Assembly: GCA_011033025.1 (NCBI GenBank)
Contig: WFMF01000282.1
Coordinates: forward strand, 1-64,000
DNA: 64,000 nucleotides
Source of the DNA: Beroe forskalii
Lineage: Eukaryota > Ctenophora > Nuda > Beroida > Beroidae
Direction: 5' to 3'
Both the position numbers and the translations under genes were made by a program. The notes beneath the pieces are model-generated. The model was not told where the DNA came from, searched no databases, and saw only the letters and a program-made list of their open reading frames with translations. This document shows, piece by piece, positions 52,101 through 61,859 of this stretch; the stretch's first letter is position 1; every line of letters starts with the position of its first letter.

Positions 52101-54762
52101 TGTTGCAGCAGCGTTTTAACAGCACTGCAAAATTACTTTTGTCTTCTTTTAGAAGGTCTTCAAGGCTTCTTCATAGTCTCTCAAATGAGATTAATTTGTT
52201 GCTTTAGAGGAGCACATTTAGTTATAAGGCTATAATACATTGATGTGGCAACTTTTCAAGTCTAGCTTCTCTTCATCTTTGAATGTAGTATTCATCATTA
52301 TAGGTTGGGCATCTTTGAAATGAAGTATTCATCAATATAGGTTGGGCATGTTCATTGGTTCTCCAGCTTCTGTCTTTGATTCATCCAAAATTCATTATTT
52401 AACCATTCCAAGGTCAATCCAATGAAGTCAATCCAAAAAAGTTACTTAACTGAGATCAATCGAATGAAGTGAAGGAACTGAGGCCAATCCAAAGAAGTCA
52501 ATGAAATGCAATCTATTATCCAAAGTCTTGAATCCATTGTAGGTGGTCAGGTAGGTAATAGCTAGTAGCTATCCAGTGTAGCCATAGGTTATTCTTGGAC
52601 AAAAGTTTGTGTCTGATCTTTCCCAGAGTCTTCAGCAGGAACTTTCTTTTTCTGGTTGAAATTCTTCAAGCAGTATATAAACTGGTGATTTCATCTAAAT
52701 AGGTATCTCAGACTAAGTAAGTTCATGATAGAACTTCTTTGAAAATTCAACATCCGTTTGGGATAGCATTAAATTCTTCGAAGTCCTTCAGTGAATTCGA
52801 ATGTAGAGTTTGTTTTTCAATAGCTGTATTTCAGTTATACTGATCATTCTCATATTATCACATATCATGATGCATGATATCAATATTTTCAGATGTATTA
52901 CTCATTCTCTAGTTATAGCTTCAAGCATGAACGAAGATTCATAACTGTTATTTGGGAATCGTCGTTTTAATAATATCGTTAGGTGTACTCATTTGATTCC
53001 ATTCGGCACTCACATATTTCAAAATATAAAGTTGCACTGTATGCCCACAAATATTTTGGACCCCGTGACTCAGTCAAGCTGTGACGTGTCACATTTGCAA
53101 AGCATAATAATGCTGCACACAATACCTAGATGAGCTATACTTGTCAGTATAGCCTAGCAGCATGATTGCATTGCATGCTGAGCTAATCATATGTTGAAAT
53201 GTGTATGTGGGTTAATCAGACTTGACAAGCATGTGTACGACGTGTATTCTCCTGAACAAGCAGTGTTCAAGCTACGGATGGTTATGTAACGGCTGAAAAC
53301 ACAAGATGTTGGGGGCTCCCCAAATAAAAAGAAGACTCTATCTGCGTTGACTCGTTCCAGGGGAAGATGGGGTTCACTGCATCAGGATGGCCATAATGAA
53401 CTCTTTCTAAGGGGCTATTTCATAATGAACTCTTTCTAAGGGGCTATTGCACAATGAACTCTTTCTAAGGGACTATTTCATAATGAACTTTTTCTAAGGG
53501 GCTATATCAGAGAAAATGATTTCACATTGATGGATGAGGCTTCGGGAGCTAACTGATAGTGAAAGTATTTTTTTGGAACTCATTGAGGCCACTGGAACAG
53601 GGCCAAGCTATGTCTGAACATGTCTTCAAGATTCATGCTGGGTTCCTCCAGTCCATTGATCTTCTGAGTAGTTCAAAGGAAGCTGCACAGCAGGCTATCC
53701 AAGTATGTAAATCAGAAGCTCATAATCCTCTTCACATGACCCATAATTAGTAGCATTTAGTAAGGATTGGTCAATCCGAAACATAACTTCGAGATATCTC
53801 CATTTCACAGCGTCTAAAGGCACAAAATGTGGGGCTTTGTGCAATGCCATTTTCTTTCCAACAAGTTAATCAGGCTTTTTCAGTCCTATTTGCTGTTCAA
53901 TTGGTATCTTGTGTAAGATATTTTTCAATCATAATCAATCAAGTCGATTACAATCTTAACTAGTTACTACGCAATCTTTCATTTGCTAACTTTCACTGCC
54001 TCTCAAAATTATGCAGTATGGAGTTTTCTTGTTCTAGAATTCTTGATCCACACAGAAACATCATAACCTTTCCTTCTTCAAATGGATCACAGGGGTAGTA
54101 TCTTAGCTTCAGATGAACTCTGGCAGCGTCATAAGTGTTTACTTTAGATTGCTTTATTGAGTCTGTAGCTCAGCATAAAACCAATACTGTCAGGTAAGGC
54201 GCCTCATGCGACTTCTTCACATCGATAATTTCTATAGAACTTGCTTTGTAGACGTTAAGTAAGGACAACACATAAGCATGAGCCAATGTCAGATTGAGTA
54301 GAGTTCAAATCAGCATGAGCTGTAATGTGGGATGGAGCAGAAATCAGAATGAGCAAAATGAGCTGAAGTCAGAATGGAGCAGAAAGAGCTAAGTTTGGAT
54401 GCAGTGAACCCCAGCCCCACAGAAGGACCCAACGTCGGAGGCTGCTGAGGAATGTTAGAGGAATTAGTACACACACCGTACAAAGAACAAACAGCACTAC
54501 CAGTAATTAATGTCCTTCTAAAAAGAATCTTATATTAGCCAATGTCTAGAACTTGTAGGATGGGCAAATCAAAGTTTCTTAAACCGCTTAAACAATGAAA
54601 TCAAACACCTAATTACCAATAGCCCTGAGTCACCAACATAAATATCATCTCTGTCTGAGTTAAATTTCAATCGTTTTTTTTTCCGAAAAATGAAGGATAA
54701 TCGGTTTATTTTGAGTCAAAAGACTTACCCAGAGCCATATTGATCTTGTCATTACCACTCAT
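42934..54762 (-). CDS. UAP56-motif, RGG/Asn/Gln-rich protein (likely mRNA-export adaptor)
   Basis: Joined exons on the minus strand: 54762-54729, 49817-49740, 49230-49114, 48902-48821, 48579-48414, 44326-44240, 43418-43305, 43017-42934. Phases agree at all seven junctions and the total is 762 bases, 253 residues plus stop. The N-terminus MSGNDKINMALDDIIKKDKK carries the LDDIIK core of the UAP56-binding motif of ALYREF and UIF (FYTTD1), adaptors that hand mRNA to the NXF1 export receptor. It is followed by RGG/GRG boxes, Asn-rich runs, a Gln/Leu-rich stretch (QLQLLAQNQQLLQKQLQQLQ) that could form a coiled coil, and a Ser/Gly-rich end. There is no RRM, so it is not ALYREF itself. Motif and composition support RNA binding and export; orthology is not settled. 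It is convergent with INTS6. Confidence 0.82.
43305..43418 (-). CDS. RGG gene exon 7 (Gln/Leu-rich)
   Basis: 38 codons, phase 0, acceptor TTCCATCAG and donor TTG|GTAGGT. Heptad-like spacing of Leu with Gln suggests a coiled coil. Downstream on the gene strand no copy of the exon is seen, but the intron next to its acceptor (43420-43530) repeats GTCCTGATGGA(A/G)TAGTGCA three times, again covering the acceptor itself. Confidence 0.82.
43915..44200. repeat. Dispersed repeat, relative of 14670-15010
   Basis: Second copy of the dispersed repeat described at 14670-15010, here in an intron of the RGG gene. Confidence 0.6.
44240..44326 (-). CDS. RGG gene exon 6
   Basis: 29 codons, phase 0, acceptor ATTTTCAG and donor CAG|GTGAGA. 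Encodes RPQPSPRSNTPSNRISQRG, basic and probably disordered. Confidence 0.8.
44395..44645. repeat. Degenerate ATCGGTAAGTGACCGTTAAATG repeats
   Basis: About ten imperfect copies of GTAAGTGACCGTTAAATG with AATGATCGG, period near 22-36. Each unit contains GGTAAGT on the plus strand. In an intron of the RGG gene (minus strand). Confidence 0.75.
44828..45325 (+). other. Unrecognised 165-codon open frame
   Basis: Plus-strand frame inside an intron of the minus-strand RGG gene. It has no domain, membrane segment or repeat I recognise. Composition is unlike the surrounding AT-rich DNA between 44880 and 45150 (GC-richer), so this could be a fragment of a mobile element. Not called as a gene. Confidence 0.2.
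45500..48400 (-). other. RGG gene intron 5, mostly featureless
   Basis: AT-rich. It holds a short (ACGTCTGAGTTGAA)n repeat at 46645-46715 and MITE fragments with GACGTCATTATCA at about 46390-46440 and 47700-47770. No gene seen. Confidence 0.6.
48414..49230 (-). CDS. RGG gene exons 3-5 (RGG and Asn-rich core)
   Basis: Exon 3 49230-49114, exon 4 48902-48821, exon 5 48579-48414. Encoded features: GNRGGKPFRGGRG, GGRGGRGGNNAVNRSNY, LNNNRGNFTRG and long Asn runs from AAC/AAT repeats. Exon 3 uses a weak donor (GGAG|GTTAGG). RGG boxes bind RNA and are common targets of arginine methylation. Confidence 0.82.
49390..49762 (-). repeat. Array of RGG gene exon 2 donor sites
   Basis: About 14 units of 23-28 bases, each reading AGAGGTGAGTGGTGTCAAGG-like on the gene strand. 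The real junction is GGCAGAG|GTAAGTGGTGTC at 49740; the last exon bases (GGTGTCAAGACAAGAGGCAG) are the template of the units. Most units keep GGTGAGTGG, a good 5' splice site. Confidence 0.92.
49740..49817 (-). CDS. RGG gene exon 2 (UAP56-binding motif)
   Basis: Acceptor GCTTCAG, donor AGAG|GTAAGT, phase 1 both ends. Supplies DDIIKKDKKSFKPNRGG, the second half of the motif begun in exon 1. Confidence 0.85.
49830..54728 (-). other. RGG gene intron 1 (4.9 kb)
   Basis: AT-rich with TTTATTACATACA(G/T)ATGGCA repeats (50700-50775), an ATGT microsatellite (51615-51635), a 29 bp array (53391-53510) and an inverted pair GGGGTTCACTGCATC (53369) / GATGCAGTGAACCCC (54396) about 1 kb apart that could mark the ends of an old element. 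Open frames at 51332-51888 resemble nothing I know. Confidence 0.6.
53391..53510. repeat. 29 bp tandem repeat, four copies
   Basis: Unit CATAATGAACTCTTTCTAAG plus GGGCTATTT, four copies with few changes. Confidence 0.9.
54729..54762 (-). CDS. RGG gene exon 1 (start codon)
   Basis: ATG at 54762-54760, 11 codons plus one base, donor CTGG|GTAAGT. Encodes MSGNDKINMAL; joined to exon 2 this gives ALDDIIKK, which decides the start. Confidence 0.83.
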
Positions 54763-54879
54763 GGTTGCAGTTGATGCTATTTGAGATGAGATAAGTCAAA
54801 TATTTTGAAATAAAATCTTAATGCAATACTTAAATGCTGAAATCTATCTACATATCAAAGATTGAATTGTAAGGCGCCC

Positions 54880-55095
54880 GTAACGTTCGTGGGTCGATCG
54901 AATGGAATTGGTCGATCGATCAACTCCATTTGAACAAATGATGTGTTTTAATGCTCCCTGTTGACTATAATCGTGTACTATAAATGAGCAATATTTAGTT
55001 GTTTCCCTACTAGCTTAAAGATTTTCTATTAAAAACACATCAGTCGATCAAATGAAGTTGATCGATCGACCAATTCCATTCGATCGACCGAGGAA
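54880..55095. mobile_element. About 215 bp foldback MITE upstream of the RGG gene
   Basis: Arms of about 60 bases: GGTCGATCGAATGGAATTGG at 54893 and its complement ending near 55090, each followed by GATCGATC and (A)AACACATCA. Related in wording to the MITEs at 703 and 11700 (TCGATCGAATGGA and ATCAAATG). It lies 120 bp before the RGG gene start, so it may sit in the promoter. Confidence 0.82.
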
Positions 55096-55099
55096 TGTT

Positions 55100-56660
55100 A
55101 CATGCACCTAACTTCTAACAGTCGATATTATCATTGAAGAAGTCTACTTAGTATGCAAAAGACAGTTTTCGATGAACTATTTTTAGCAGTGAAATAATTC
55201 CAAAGCAACAGGAATTGGAAAAGACAATCTGAATACCTGTTATCAACATTTTATAAGTAAAATTTAATAAACTTAAAGCAGTCAAGCAAGTTTCTAATGA
55301 AAAATTCTTACATCAATATATAATATGTATGTTACGAATACAGTTTTCTTGAAAATACTTCTGATATATAATTACTAGTCACGATCACGGATAATTACAA
55401 AAATGCCACATTCGGCAAATATTGGGTGCTCTGACATCATCAATATTAAATATACCATTCTAAATCATGATATTATATTGATAATATAACGTCATATAAT
55501 TATCAAACACCTAATAGATAATATCGTGACGGGCCTATAATACAGTCAACGTGAAGTTATCTTATCACACAGTTGTTCATATATAAATTATACAACGATC
55601 ATATTAATGTAATGTTATTACAATTTTAAAAAATAAGCTGATGAGCAACCGCCATGATTTATAGCAATATAAATTAAAATATTACAGTTTGCATGTACAA
55701 TGTTTTACGTAAATATGTGCACATGGATCGATTGAATATTAGGTATTGGTAAAAGATTTTTTAGCCCAAGATGTAAGTCAGCATTTTGTCCAAAATTTGA
55801 CCCAATTTTGATCCTTAATAAATGCGTAAAAAATTGACTGCAATAAATTGTACGTCTTTATCAATCCTTTATTATACCTATTCAATCAATTAATGTGCAC
55901 ATACATACGTTATCATACTTCGGAAATATCTAGAACTTGAAAAACACACGTTTTTATGTTTTTTTTGCTTTATACTTGTATAAACCTGAATATTTGAGGA
56001 GTTGAGAGATGTAAACAATAAACATACGCGCGTACATGTACCGATCAAATAAGGGATCGATATTGTTGCACAATTCTGCTGTTCCCGCGTTTGTTCTCGA
56101 TAGAATTGCGTGTAATTATCGATACCTTGCTGGATCAATCCATCTGCACACAGTATAATACGCATAAACATAATACAACACTATAAGTTTAATAATTTAT
56201 AATATTTTATGTCTAGTTTTACTTTTTAGTATTTACAACTCAGTAGATCGACTGAAAAAAGGGCACCACTTTTTACTGTATTATAAACTGCATCAAAAAA
56301 CATTGCGATAAGCAAAAATATATGCGATAAAATCGTTATCATCATCGATCAATAAATTTATCACGATTATTATCATGGATCTTGAGAAAATTAGATCCAA
56401 TTCCATCCTTTATAATTAACCAAATATGAACGAACAGCCAAAAGGCAAGAAGCACGATCCTATATTGGTTATACATAACATTCAACATACACAAGTCTGG
56501 CATAAAACGTCTTGCAAATAATAATATAACATTAAAATCATCATTATTTCAGCAACATTAAAACAATCAATCAAGTAATCAATTAATGCATTAATTCAAG
56601 TAATTAATTAAAATATTAATCAATACATTAATTAATGCATTAATCAATAAACTATATATG
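55100..56660. other. AT-rich spacer between the RGG gene and the RhoGEF
   Basis: No gene seen. 56575-56650 consists of ATTAAT-rich short repeats just after the RhoGEF frame stop. Confidence 0.6.
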
Positions 56661-57733
56661 TTATTCAACTTTATCCACTTTGGCAGTGTTTCTACAAGTG
56701 ATAACAACAAAGAGAAGTATAACAGCGCACGGCGGTACAGTAACATAGTACGGAAGGAAGGAAATAAGGCAGACACTCAGATAGAACAAAGCAAAGACAT
56801 TGCCGGGGAAATACTGGCTTTCTGCCAACCGGTTACCCAACCACCCCAGAACACCACCGCAAGACCCTGAGCTCTGGTTTTCTTCTGGTTTGAAGTCCTT
56901 GAAGGCATCCTCTGGAAGAGCATGACTTGCATTGGAAACATTAGATTGATGACTGGTATCCAGTTCATTCGGTTGGTTACCCCCATCAAATTCTGTGTTA
57001 GGGGCTGATTCCGTTTCCTTGACTGGTTCTATCGTTACAACTGATTCTGGGGGCGAAGTTTGCACAACTGGTGTCTCGAAGGGCACCTCAAAGACCATCC
57101 CCGAACTTGATTCAGCAGCCAGAAGTGACTCAGGAACTTCATCTGATAGCTCTGGAACAAAGTCTGTAACGGTAGAATTGGAATGTTTTCCTTCAAGAGG
57201 GATAAGATCATCTTCGTCTTCAAAGCTATCTGGAGTTGATGATTCTGTCATAGCCTCAGAAGTGTCCATGCCAACGTCTAATTCATCATCCGGTGACTCT
57301 GATGCGACTAAACCCTCTGCCATGTTAGGTATGTTATCTGATGAAAACTTGGCATTTTGAATCTTCTGAATTTCGGGTTCTACACTGTTCAAAACGTCAT
57401 GGATGAAGGAATCTGAATTCTCATTTCTGACGCGATCAGTTTCATCATCAGAAAAGGCGCCTCCTTTTTCTTCCATTTTATCTGATAAATCTGGTGAAGC
57501 GGACTTGGCAGTTTCACTAATTTGAACAGAATCAGGATCACTAGGGGGTTTTCATCGTCATCAACAACTCTCTTTTTCACAGGAATCCGCCGATTGAACC
57601 CGTTTGCAGATGCCCTAGAATCGAAGCTCAAACTGCTCCTATTGCTGGCAATGGAGGGTGTGGGCGACTCAACTGAGAAAGTTTCAGATATCTCCGAGAT
57701 TAATAGAGAAAGTGTCGGGCTCGCAATCCGCAT
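56661..57733 (-). CDS. C-terminal part of the RhoGEF gene, acidic with a membrane segment
   Basis: Two overlapping minus-strand frames that appear to continue the DH-PH protein. 57733-57545 reads SESPTPSIASNRSSLSFDS-like, Ser-rich then basic (RIPVKKR). From about 57540 a different frame reads SDPDSVQISETAKSA and runs 280-odd acidic, Ser/Glu-rich residues to 56661. It ends with Gly-Trp-rich GVLGWLGNRL and a hydrophobic hairpin-like segment (about 38 residues, FALFYLSVCLISFLPYYV and on), followed by a short polar tail, which suggests a C-terminal membrane anchor. The change of frame sits at GGGGGTTTT (57544-57552, plus strand), a typical place for a lost base. Confidence 0.6.
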
Positions 57734-58982
57734 TATGCAGGATTCTCACACTCTCAGTTCGCTTGGCAGCCTTCTTGGATTTCTTGTGAGCCCTCTTCCA
57801 GATCCTATCAATGTGTTCCACGTCGTGTTTGAGACTAGGTAGCTTGTGGAGGAATGCTTCTTTCTGCATGTCCGTCAGTCCAGGGGTGCTGTAGACGATA
57901 CATCGCTTCACTTCACGAATCCAGCGGTCTCGCTGCTCAATATCCTTAGCTACAACGGTAAAAGATTCCCCGCCTTTGCCGATGAGCAGAGACCATTTTA
58001 GAAAATCATTATCCACTTGCTCCTTCAACGTTATGTCGTTCATAGCTATAGATTCCTTGAAAGAGAAGACCCCTTCAGCTTCTTTCTTCTTCGTTATCAG
58101 GACACAGTCTTTGAACAAGAACAGGTACCGAGGATCTTTTGCTCCGAGAATCTTGAAGGAATCCTCCAGAAGCAAATCTCCCATAGATTTCAAATCGCCG
58201 CCTTTCCACCCAGAAAGTTCGGTCGATTGGAGCTCCTGGACTCTTTTAACTGAGTTAATCTTAACAGCTGTAACCAGTAACTTGTCCAAAGCCTGCTGGA
58301 CCACATCATGGCCATCCAATGACTCCAGTTTCTTGGCCATGTCCTTGAAAAGGAGCGGGTACTTAAGGAACCTTTGCACTGCCCGGTGTAGATACTCTTC
58401 CACAGCAAAGATGTGTCCCAGTTCCCTTTGGCATTGATCCAGGGCGCTCTTGTGGGGCTCACTCTGGTGCAACTGCTCCAGTTTGGCTAGCGACTGGGGG
58501 AAGGCGGAACAGAACGCTATGTACATGTCTGAAAGCCGGTGGATGTTGTCGATAAAGAGCTGTGCTACTAGCTTGTGTTTTGTCTCGCATTGGAGCAGCT
58601 GTTTCAGTAGTTTGTCGTGGAAGTTCCTGATTTCCTCGATGTTAACGAAAACTTGGCTGATTATCTGCTCGGTAAACCCACTTGCTGTGTCCCGTCTTAA
58701 ACGCTTCATGTAGCCATCAATAACGTCATCTAAAGCATGGACATAGGTCGACTCCGTCTCTATCATCTCCACAATGAGGAAGCCAACGTGCTTCAGTTTC
58801 TTGTCCACCTCGCTCATCACGGAGGCTACACTACCCCCGCCAAGCCTCTCCAAGGATTGCTCGGAACCGGAAGACATGCTTTTCAGCGACGAACCATCTG
58901 ACAAACTGGCAATGCCAGCAGCGGAATTTTCGTCTATTTCAACGGAAGGGATAGGCGAGTGGGATATTATCAAATCAGTCAT
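57684..58982 (-). CDS. Dbl-family RhoGEF with DH and PH domains
   Basis: 432-residue frame without introns; DH domain about residues 66-245, PH domain about 262-365. DH domains swap GDP for GTP on Rho GTPases; the paired PH domain helps position and regulate them at membranes. DH signatures: EMIETESTYVHALDDVI (CR1, 72-88), FVNIEEIRNFHDKLL (112-126) and QRFLKYPLLFKDM (CR3, 203-215). PH: KDPRYLFLFKDCVLITKK and the C-terminal helix Trp in RDRWIREVKRCI. The N-terminal 60 residues are Ser-rich. The frame stops at 57684, but a Ser-rich coding-like frame continues from a different phase, so the stop may be an artefact or a real frameshift. It resembles PLEKHG-type GEFs only in general layout, so I give no symbol. 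Confidence 0.85.
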   Translation of the reverse strand: MTDLIISHSPIPSVEIDENSAAGIASLSDGSSLKSMSSGSEQSLERLGGGSVASVMSEVDKKLKHVGFLIVEMIETESTYVHALDDVIDGYMKRLRRDTASGFTEQIISQVFVNIEEIRNFHDKLLKQLLQCETKHKLVAQLFIDNIHRLSDMYIAFCSAFPQSLAKLEQLHQSEPHKSALDQCQRELGHIFAVEEYLHRAVQRFLKYPLLFKDMAKKLESLDGHDVVQQALDKLLVTAVKINSVKRVQELQSTELSGWKGGDLKSMGDLLLEDSFKILGAKDPRYLFLFKDCVLITKKKEAEGVFSFKESIAMNDITLKEQVDNDFLKWSLLIGKGGESFTVVAKDIEQRDRWIREVKRCIVYSTPGLTDMQKEAFLHKLPSLKHDVEHIDRIWKRAHKKSKKAAKRTESVRILHNADCEPDTFSINLGDI

Positions 58983-59019
58983 TCGATGTAGACTTCGCAG
59001 GATAGGAACACGAGAGAAA

Positions 59020-59930
59020 TAGACTAAATAGATGTGATCTAACCTCTAGTATAATATGTCTATGGATTTGTCACTAATATGACGAGATACAATGTAATAC
59101 TTGGGTAGGGAGGGAGTGTTATCGGTTAGGTCTTCGTGCTTCCAACATCTGTCTTGTATCACTCTCAGCTGATTATCTCATTGTAGGTACATGATAACTA
59201 CCTCAAAATGGAATGGTCAAACACATGGTAAACCAGTTATTTATTGCCGTGACCAGATATATAATATTTTCAAAATGATAATAATAATACAGGAATGAAT
59301 AATACAGGAATAAATGATCAATCATAGGAGAATAAGTAAAGTACTCAATTATTAGTTAATTGAATGGATAAATCAATTTGTAAATCAGATTTTCAGTCAT
59401 TGAAACAACAGAGAAGCAATGAATATCATTAAACACATTTAAAAAACGAAATTCACAAGCAAAATGCCGTTCATATTTGAATTGTTTTCGACACCAATAA
59501 TGTATATATTGGTATGAGTATTTTGTAACTTGTACAGATTTATTCATTTGTTAGATTTATTCATTTGTTAGATTTATTCAGCAATAATATTAACAGTAAG
59601 ATATGCAATTCAATTACCAGCAATAGCATCTCATACAATGAAAAACAATGAGCTTCTCATGAAACTATTCATATTATGAACCATTGAAATTTGGAAAGGC
59701 TTTAAGCACAGCAGCAATCAGCGAAACAACAAATATCAACAGTTTCAACAATTCAGCAAATAATGTTATACTCCGATAGTAAATTCTAAAACAAATATAT
59801 GAAATATATATCTTCTAATATATCCAATCTATGAGATCAACCATCTTAAATTGAGGTGACATTGCAAATAAAATCTGCTCAACATAATTCATAGCCTTAT
59901 AATGCTACAAATATATGAGTTATTGAAATA
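59020..59930. other. Spacer between zinc-finger gene and RhoGEF
   Basis: AT-rich; small repeats TTTATTCATTTGTTAGA at 59540-59580. No gene seen. Confidence 0.6.
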
Positions 59931-59939
59931 GTCTTCACT

Positions 59940-60944
59940 TCAAACCATTGATGGTTTTGATTTTAAAGCCCTGTCCTTCGCATTTTGCTCTTTTTTAGCC
60001 CTCCTTTTCCGGGCTCTCACCAGCATTTTAGCCCTTGCCTCCTCGGAATGTTTTAAACGTTCGTGTTTCTTCAAATTGTCTTTCCTGGTGCACTTGAAGT
60101 CGCATTCCGGACAGGGGAAAACCTCGCCGGTATGTCGCCGTCTGTGACGGATTAAATCGGAACTGTTTGTCGTCGCAAACGGACAATCGTGGCACTGAAA
60201 CGGTCGTTCGTTTGAATGTTTTCTCATGATATGACGGAGCAAGGATTGTTTATAGGCGCACTTGAACTCACAGCTGGAACATTCGTGCCGTTTTTCACCG
60301 ACATGGATTTTCTTGTGATCTCGAAGAGTTTCCTTGAACGAAGTGGTGAAGGAACAGAAAGAGCATTTGAAGGTGCTTGAGTGAGTGTGTTTGTCAAGGA
60401 TGTGCAATCTTAGATGTGATTTTTCCTTGCATCGGTAACCGCAGTTATAACATAAATAGGGGTATTCCAAATCTTTACTTAGATCTTCAGAAGATTTCAA
60501 CAGATCATCGCTATTAGAATTCACATCGTAACTTTCTGTTTGGCATTTGGGACAGCAGAATAATTTCACAGTAGCACCATGAACCAGCTTATGAACAGTG
60601 AAGCTTCTCTTGTTGTACGTTCGGAACGGACAATTAGGGCACTTGAAAAATGCCAAGTTTTCGTTGAAAAACGATGTGTTCAAAAAACTCGGGTGGGTAT
60701 TCGGTAACTTCACGAAAGGCACTGAAAGTGGAGTATTCAACAACATCGACTCCGATGACGATATAATCTTAGAGACATCCGAATCCAAACTGGGTTCTGA
60801 TTTTATCATAGTTTCTTCAGCTACAACTTCTGGGCATGTACAAGATGATTCTGACGAATCCTCGTTAAGGGGTGTTTTATAGCTGTTGCAGATGACACAC
60901 CGTACTCGAGCGAGAGAATCGCTTTCACCGAATTTCTTGATTTT
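59940..60944 (-). CDS. C2H2 zinc-finger protein, last exon
   Basis: The frame from ATG 60809 gives 289 residues, but it stays open upstream through VRCVICNSYKTPL to a good acceptor (CAATCATATCAG, exon from 60944) with no ATG, so this is probably the 3' exon of a longer gene. Six classical fingers (numbered from ATG 60809): CPNC 57-60 with H73/H77, CYNC 120-123 with H136/H141, CSFC 149-152 with H165/H169, CSSC 177-180 with H193/H198, CHDC 206-209 with H222/H226, CPEC 233-236 with H249/H254. CPKC at 86-89 lacks its histidines. The last five fingers form one block, two linkers being close to TGEKP type. The basic C-terminus (VRARKRRAKK) suits a nuclear localisation signal. Likely a DNA-binding transcription factor; target unknown. 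Confidence 0.85.
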   Translation of the reverse strand, partial: KIKKFGESDSLARVRCVICNSYKTPLNEDSSESSCTCPEVVAEETMIKSEPSLDSDVSKIISSSESMLLNTPLSVPFVKLPNTHPSFLNTSFFNENLAFFKCPNCPFRTYNKRSFTVHKLVHGATVKLFCCPKCQTESYDVNSNSDDLLKSSEDLSKDLEYPYLCYNCGYRCKEKSHLRLHILDKHTHSSTFKCSFCSFTTSFKETLRDHKKIHVGEKRHECSSCEFKCAYKQSLLRHIMRKHSNERPFQCHDCPFATTNSSDLIRHRRRHTGEVFPCPECDFKCTRKDNLKKHERLKHSEEARAKMLVRARKRRAKKEQNAKDRALKSKPSMV

Positions 60945-61690
60945 CTGATATGATTGAGGAAGGTAAGTTGTTGCTATCGATCGCGGGGTTATTCATTAGA
61001 TTTCCATCTCTGGAAGAAAATTTTATCTTACAAATAAATGCTCTAAGAGTTATCGAAACTCGTATCAGTGTAGAGCGAGAAGGGCCAACGAAGCATTCGA
61101 CAATTATCAACTGGAAAAATTGAGGATAGATGAATTCAAACAAGCTTGCTAAACAATATTTTAATATCTAATAATGGGAAAATCCACCATTACAGCTTCA
61201 CCGGGAAATTCTCAGAAAATACGTCTAATATTTGATTAGAATCAACGGTATTTCATATACACCTTTGTGATAAAATCATGAATCAGGGCGAAGTAAATAA
61301 TGAAGCAATAAATCGCCAAGCAACTTACAAATGCGATGAAGAATTGCGAGCGTTGTTTTGAAAGAAACGGTTAATCGGCCGATGATATAAGAAATGAATA
61401 TTTTGCGTGAAAAAATAGCGCTCGATTATTTTCGTAAGTGTATGATATTTTACGGGACAAAGTGCGCGGCTTTTGAAATCTAAACTGGTTTAGTGCATGT
61501 CGCGCCGCGCACTTCGAGCAACAAACCAGGAGCTGTTTATTAGGCAAAATTCTTGTTATGAAGTTTGTCGTACGATGTATGACCCGTTGACGCCAGCCCC
61601 GAAGCGGTTGGCCATGGCGTCAGCTCGATGAGAATCAGCGCCGTGCGCGCGGCGCTGATTCTCGAGAGGGTCTGTCAACGTCAGACAATA
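60945..61690. other. Region upstream of the zinc-finger exon, with a GC-rich hairpin
   Basis: 61440-61680 is CpG-rich in an AT-rich setting. GAGAATCAGCGCC (61630) and GGCGCTGATTCTC (61652) form a perfect hairpin; GACGCCA/TGGCGTC flank it. AAAGTGCGCGGC and CGCGCCGCGCACTTCGAG resemble words in the foldback region at 12520-12620 and 13200-13260, so the two may be one element family. The missing 5' exon of the zinc-finger gene was not found. Confidence 0.5.
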
Positions 61691-61859
61691 AGAAGTCACT
61701 TATTGCATAACAACAATTTAAAACTATAAAACGATGCAATTCTATAAGCCCGTTTGATTTTTATAACAGGCCAGCTAAAGAAATATGGCCATTCTGGCTG
61801 TAGAATTGCCCAACCCCAACGTGCAACAGCTCCGACATTTGAAGGGTCGTGATTTAATA

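Noticed and set aside
56995-57360. Ser/Thr-rich plus-strand frame of 121 codons
   Set aside because: Antisense shadow of the RhoGEF C-terminal frame.
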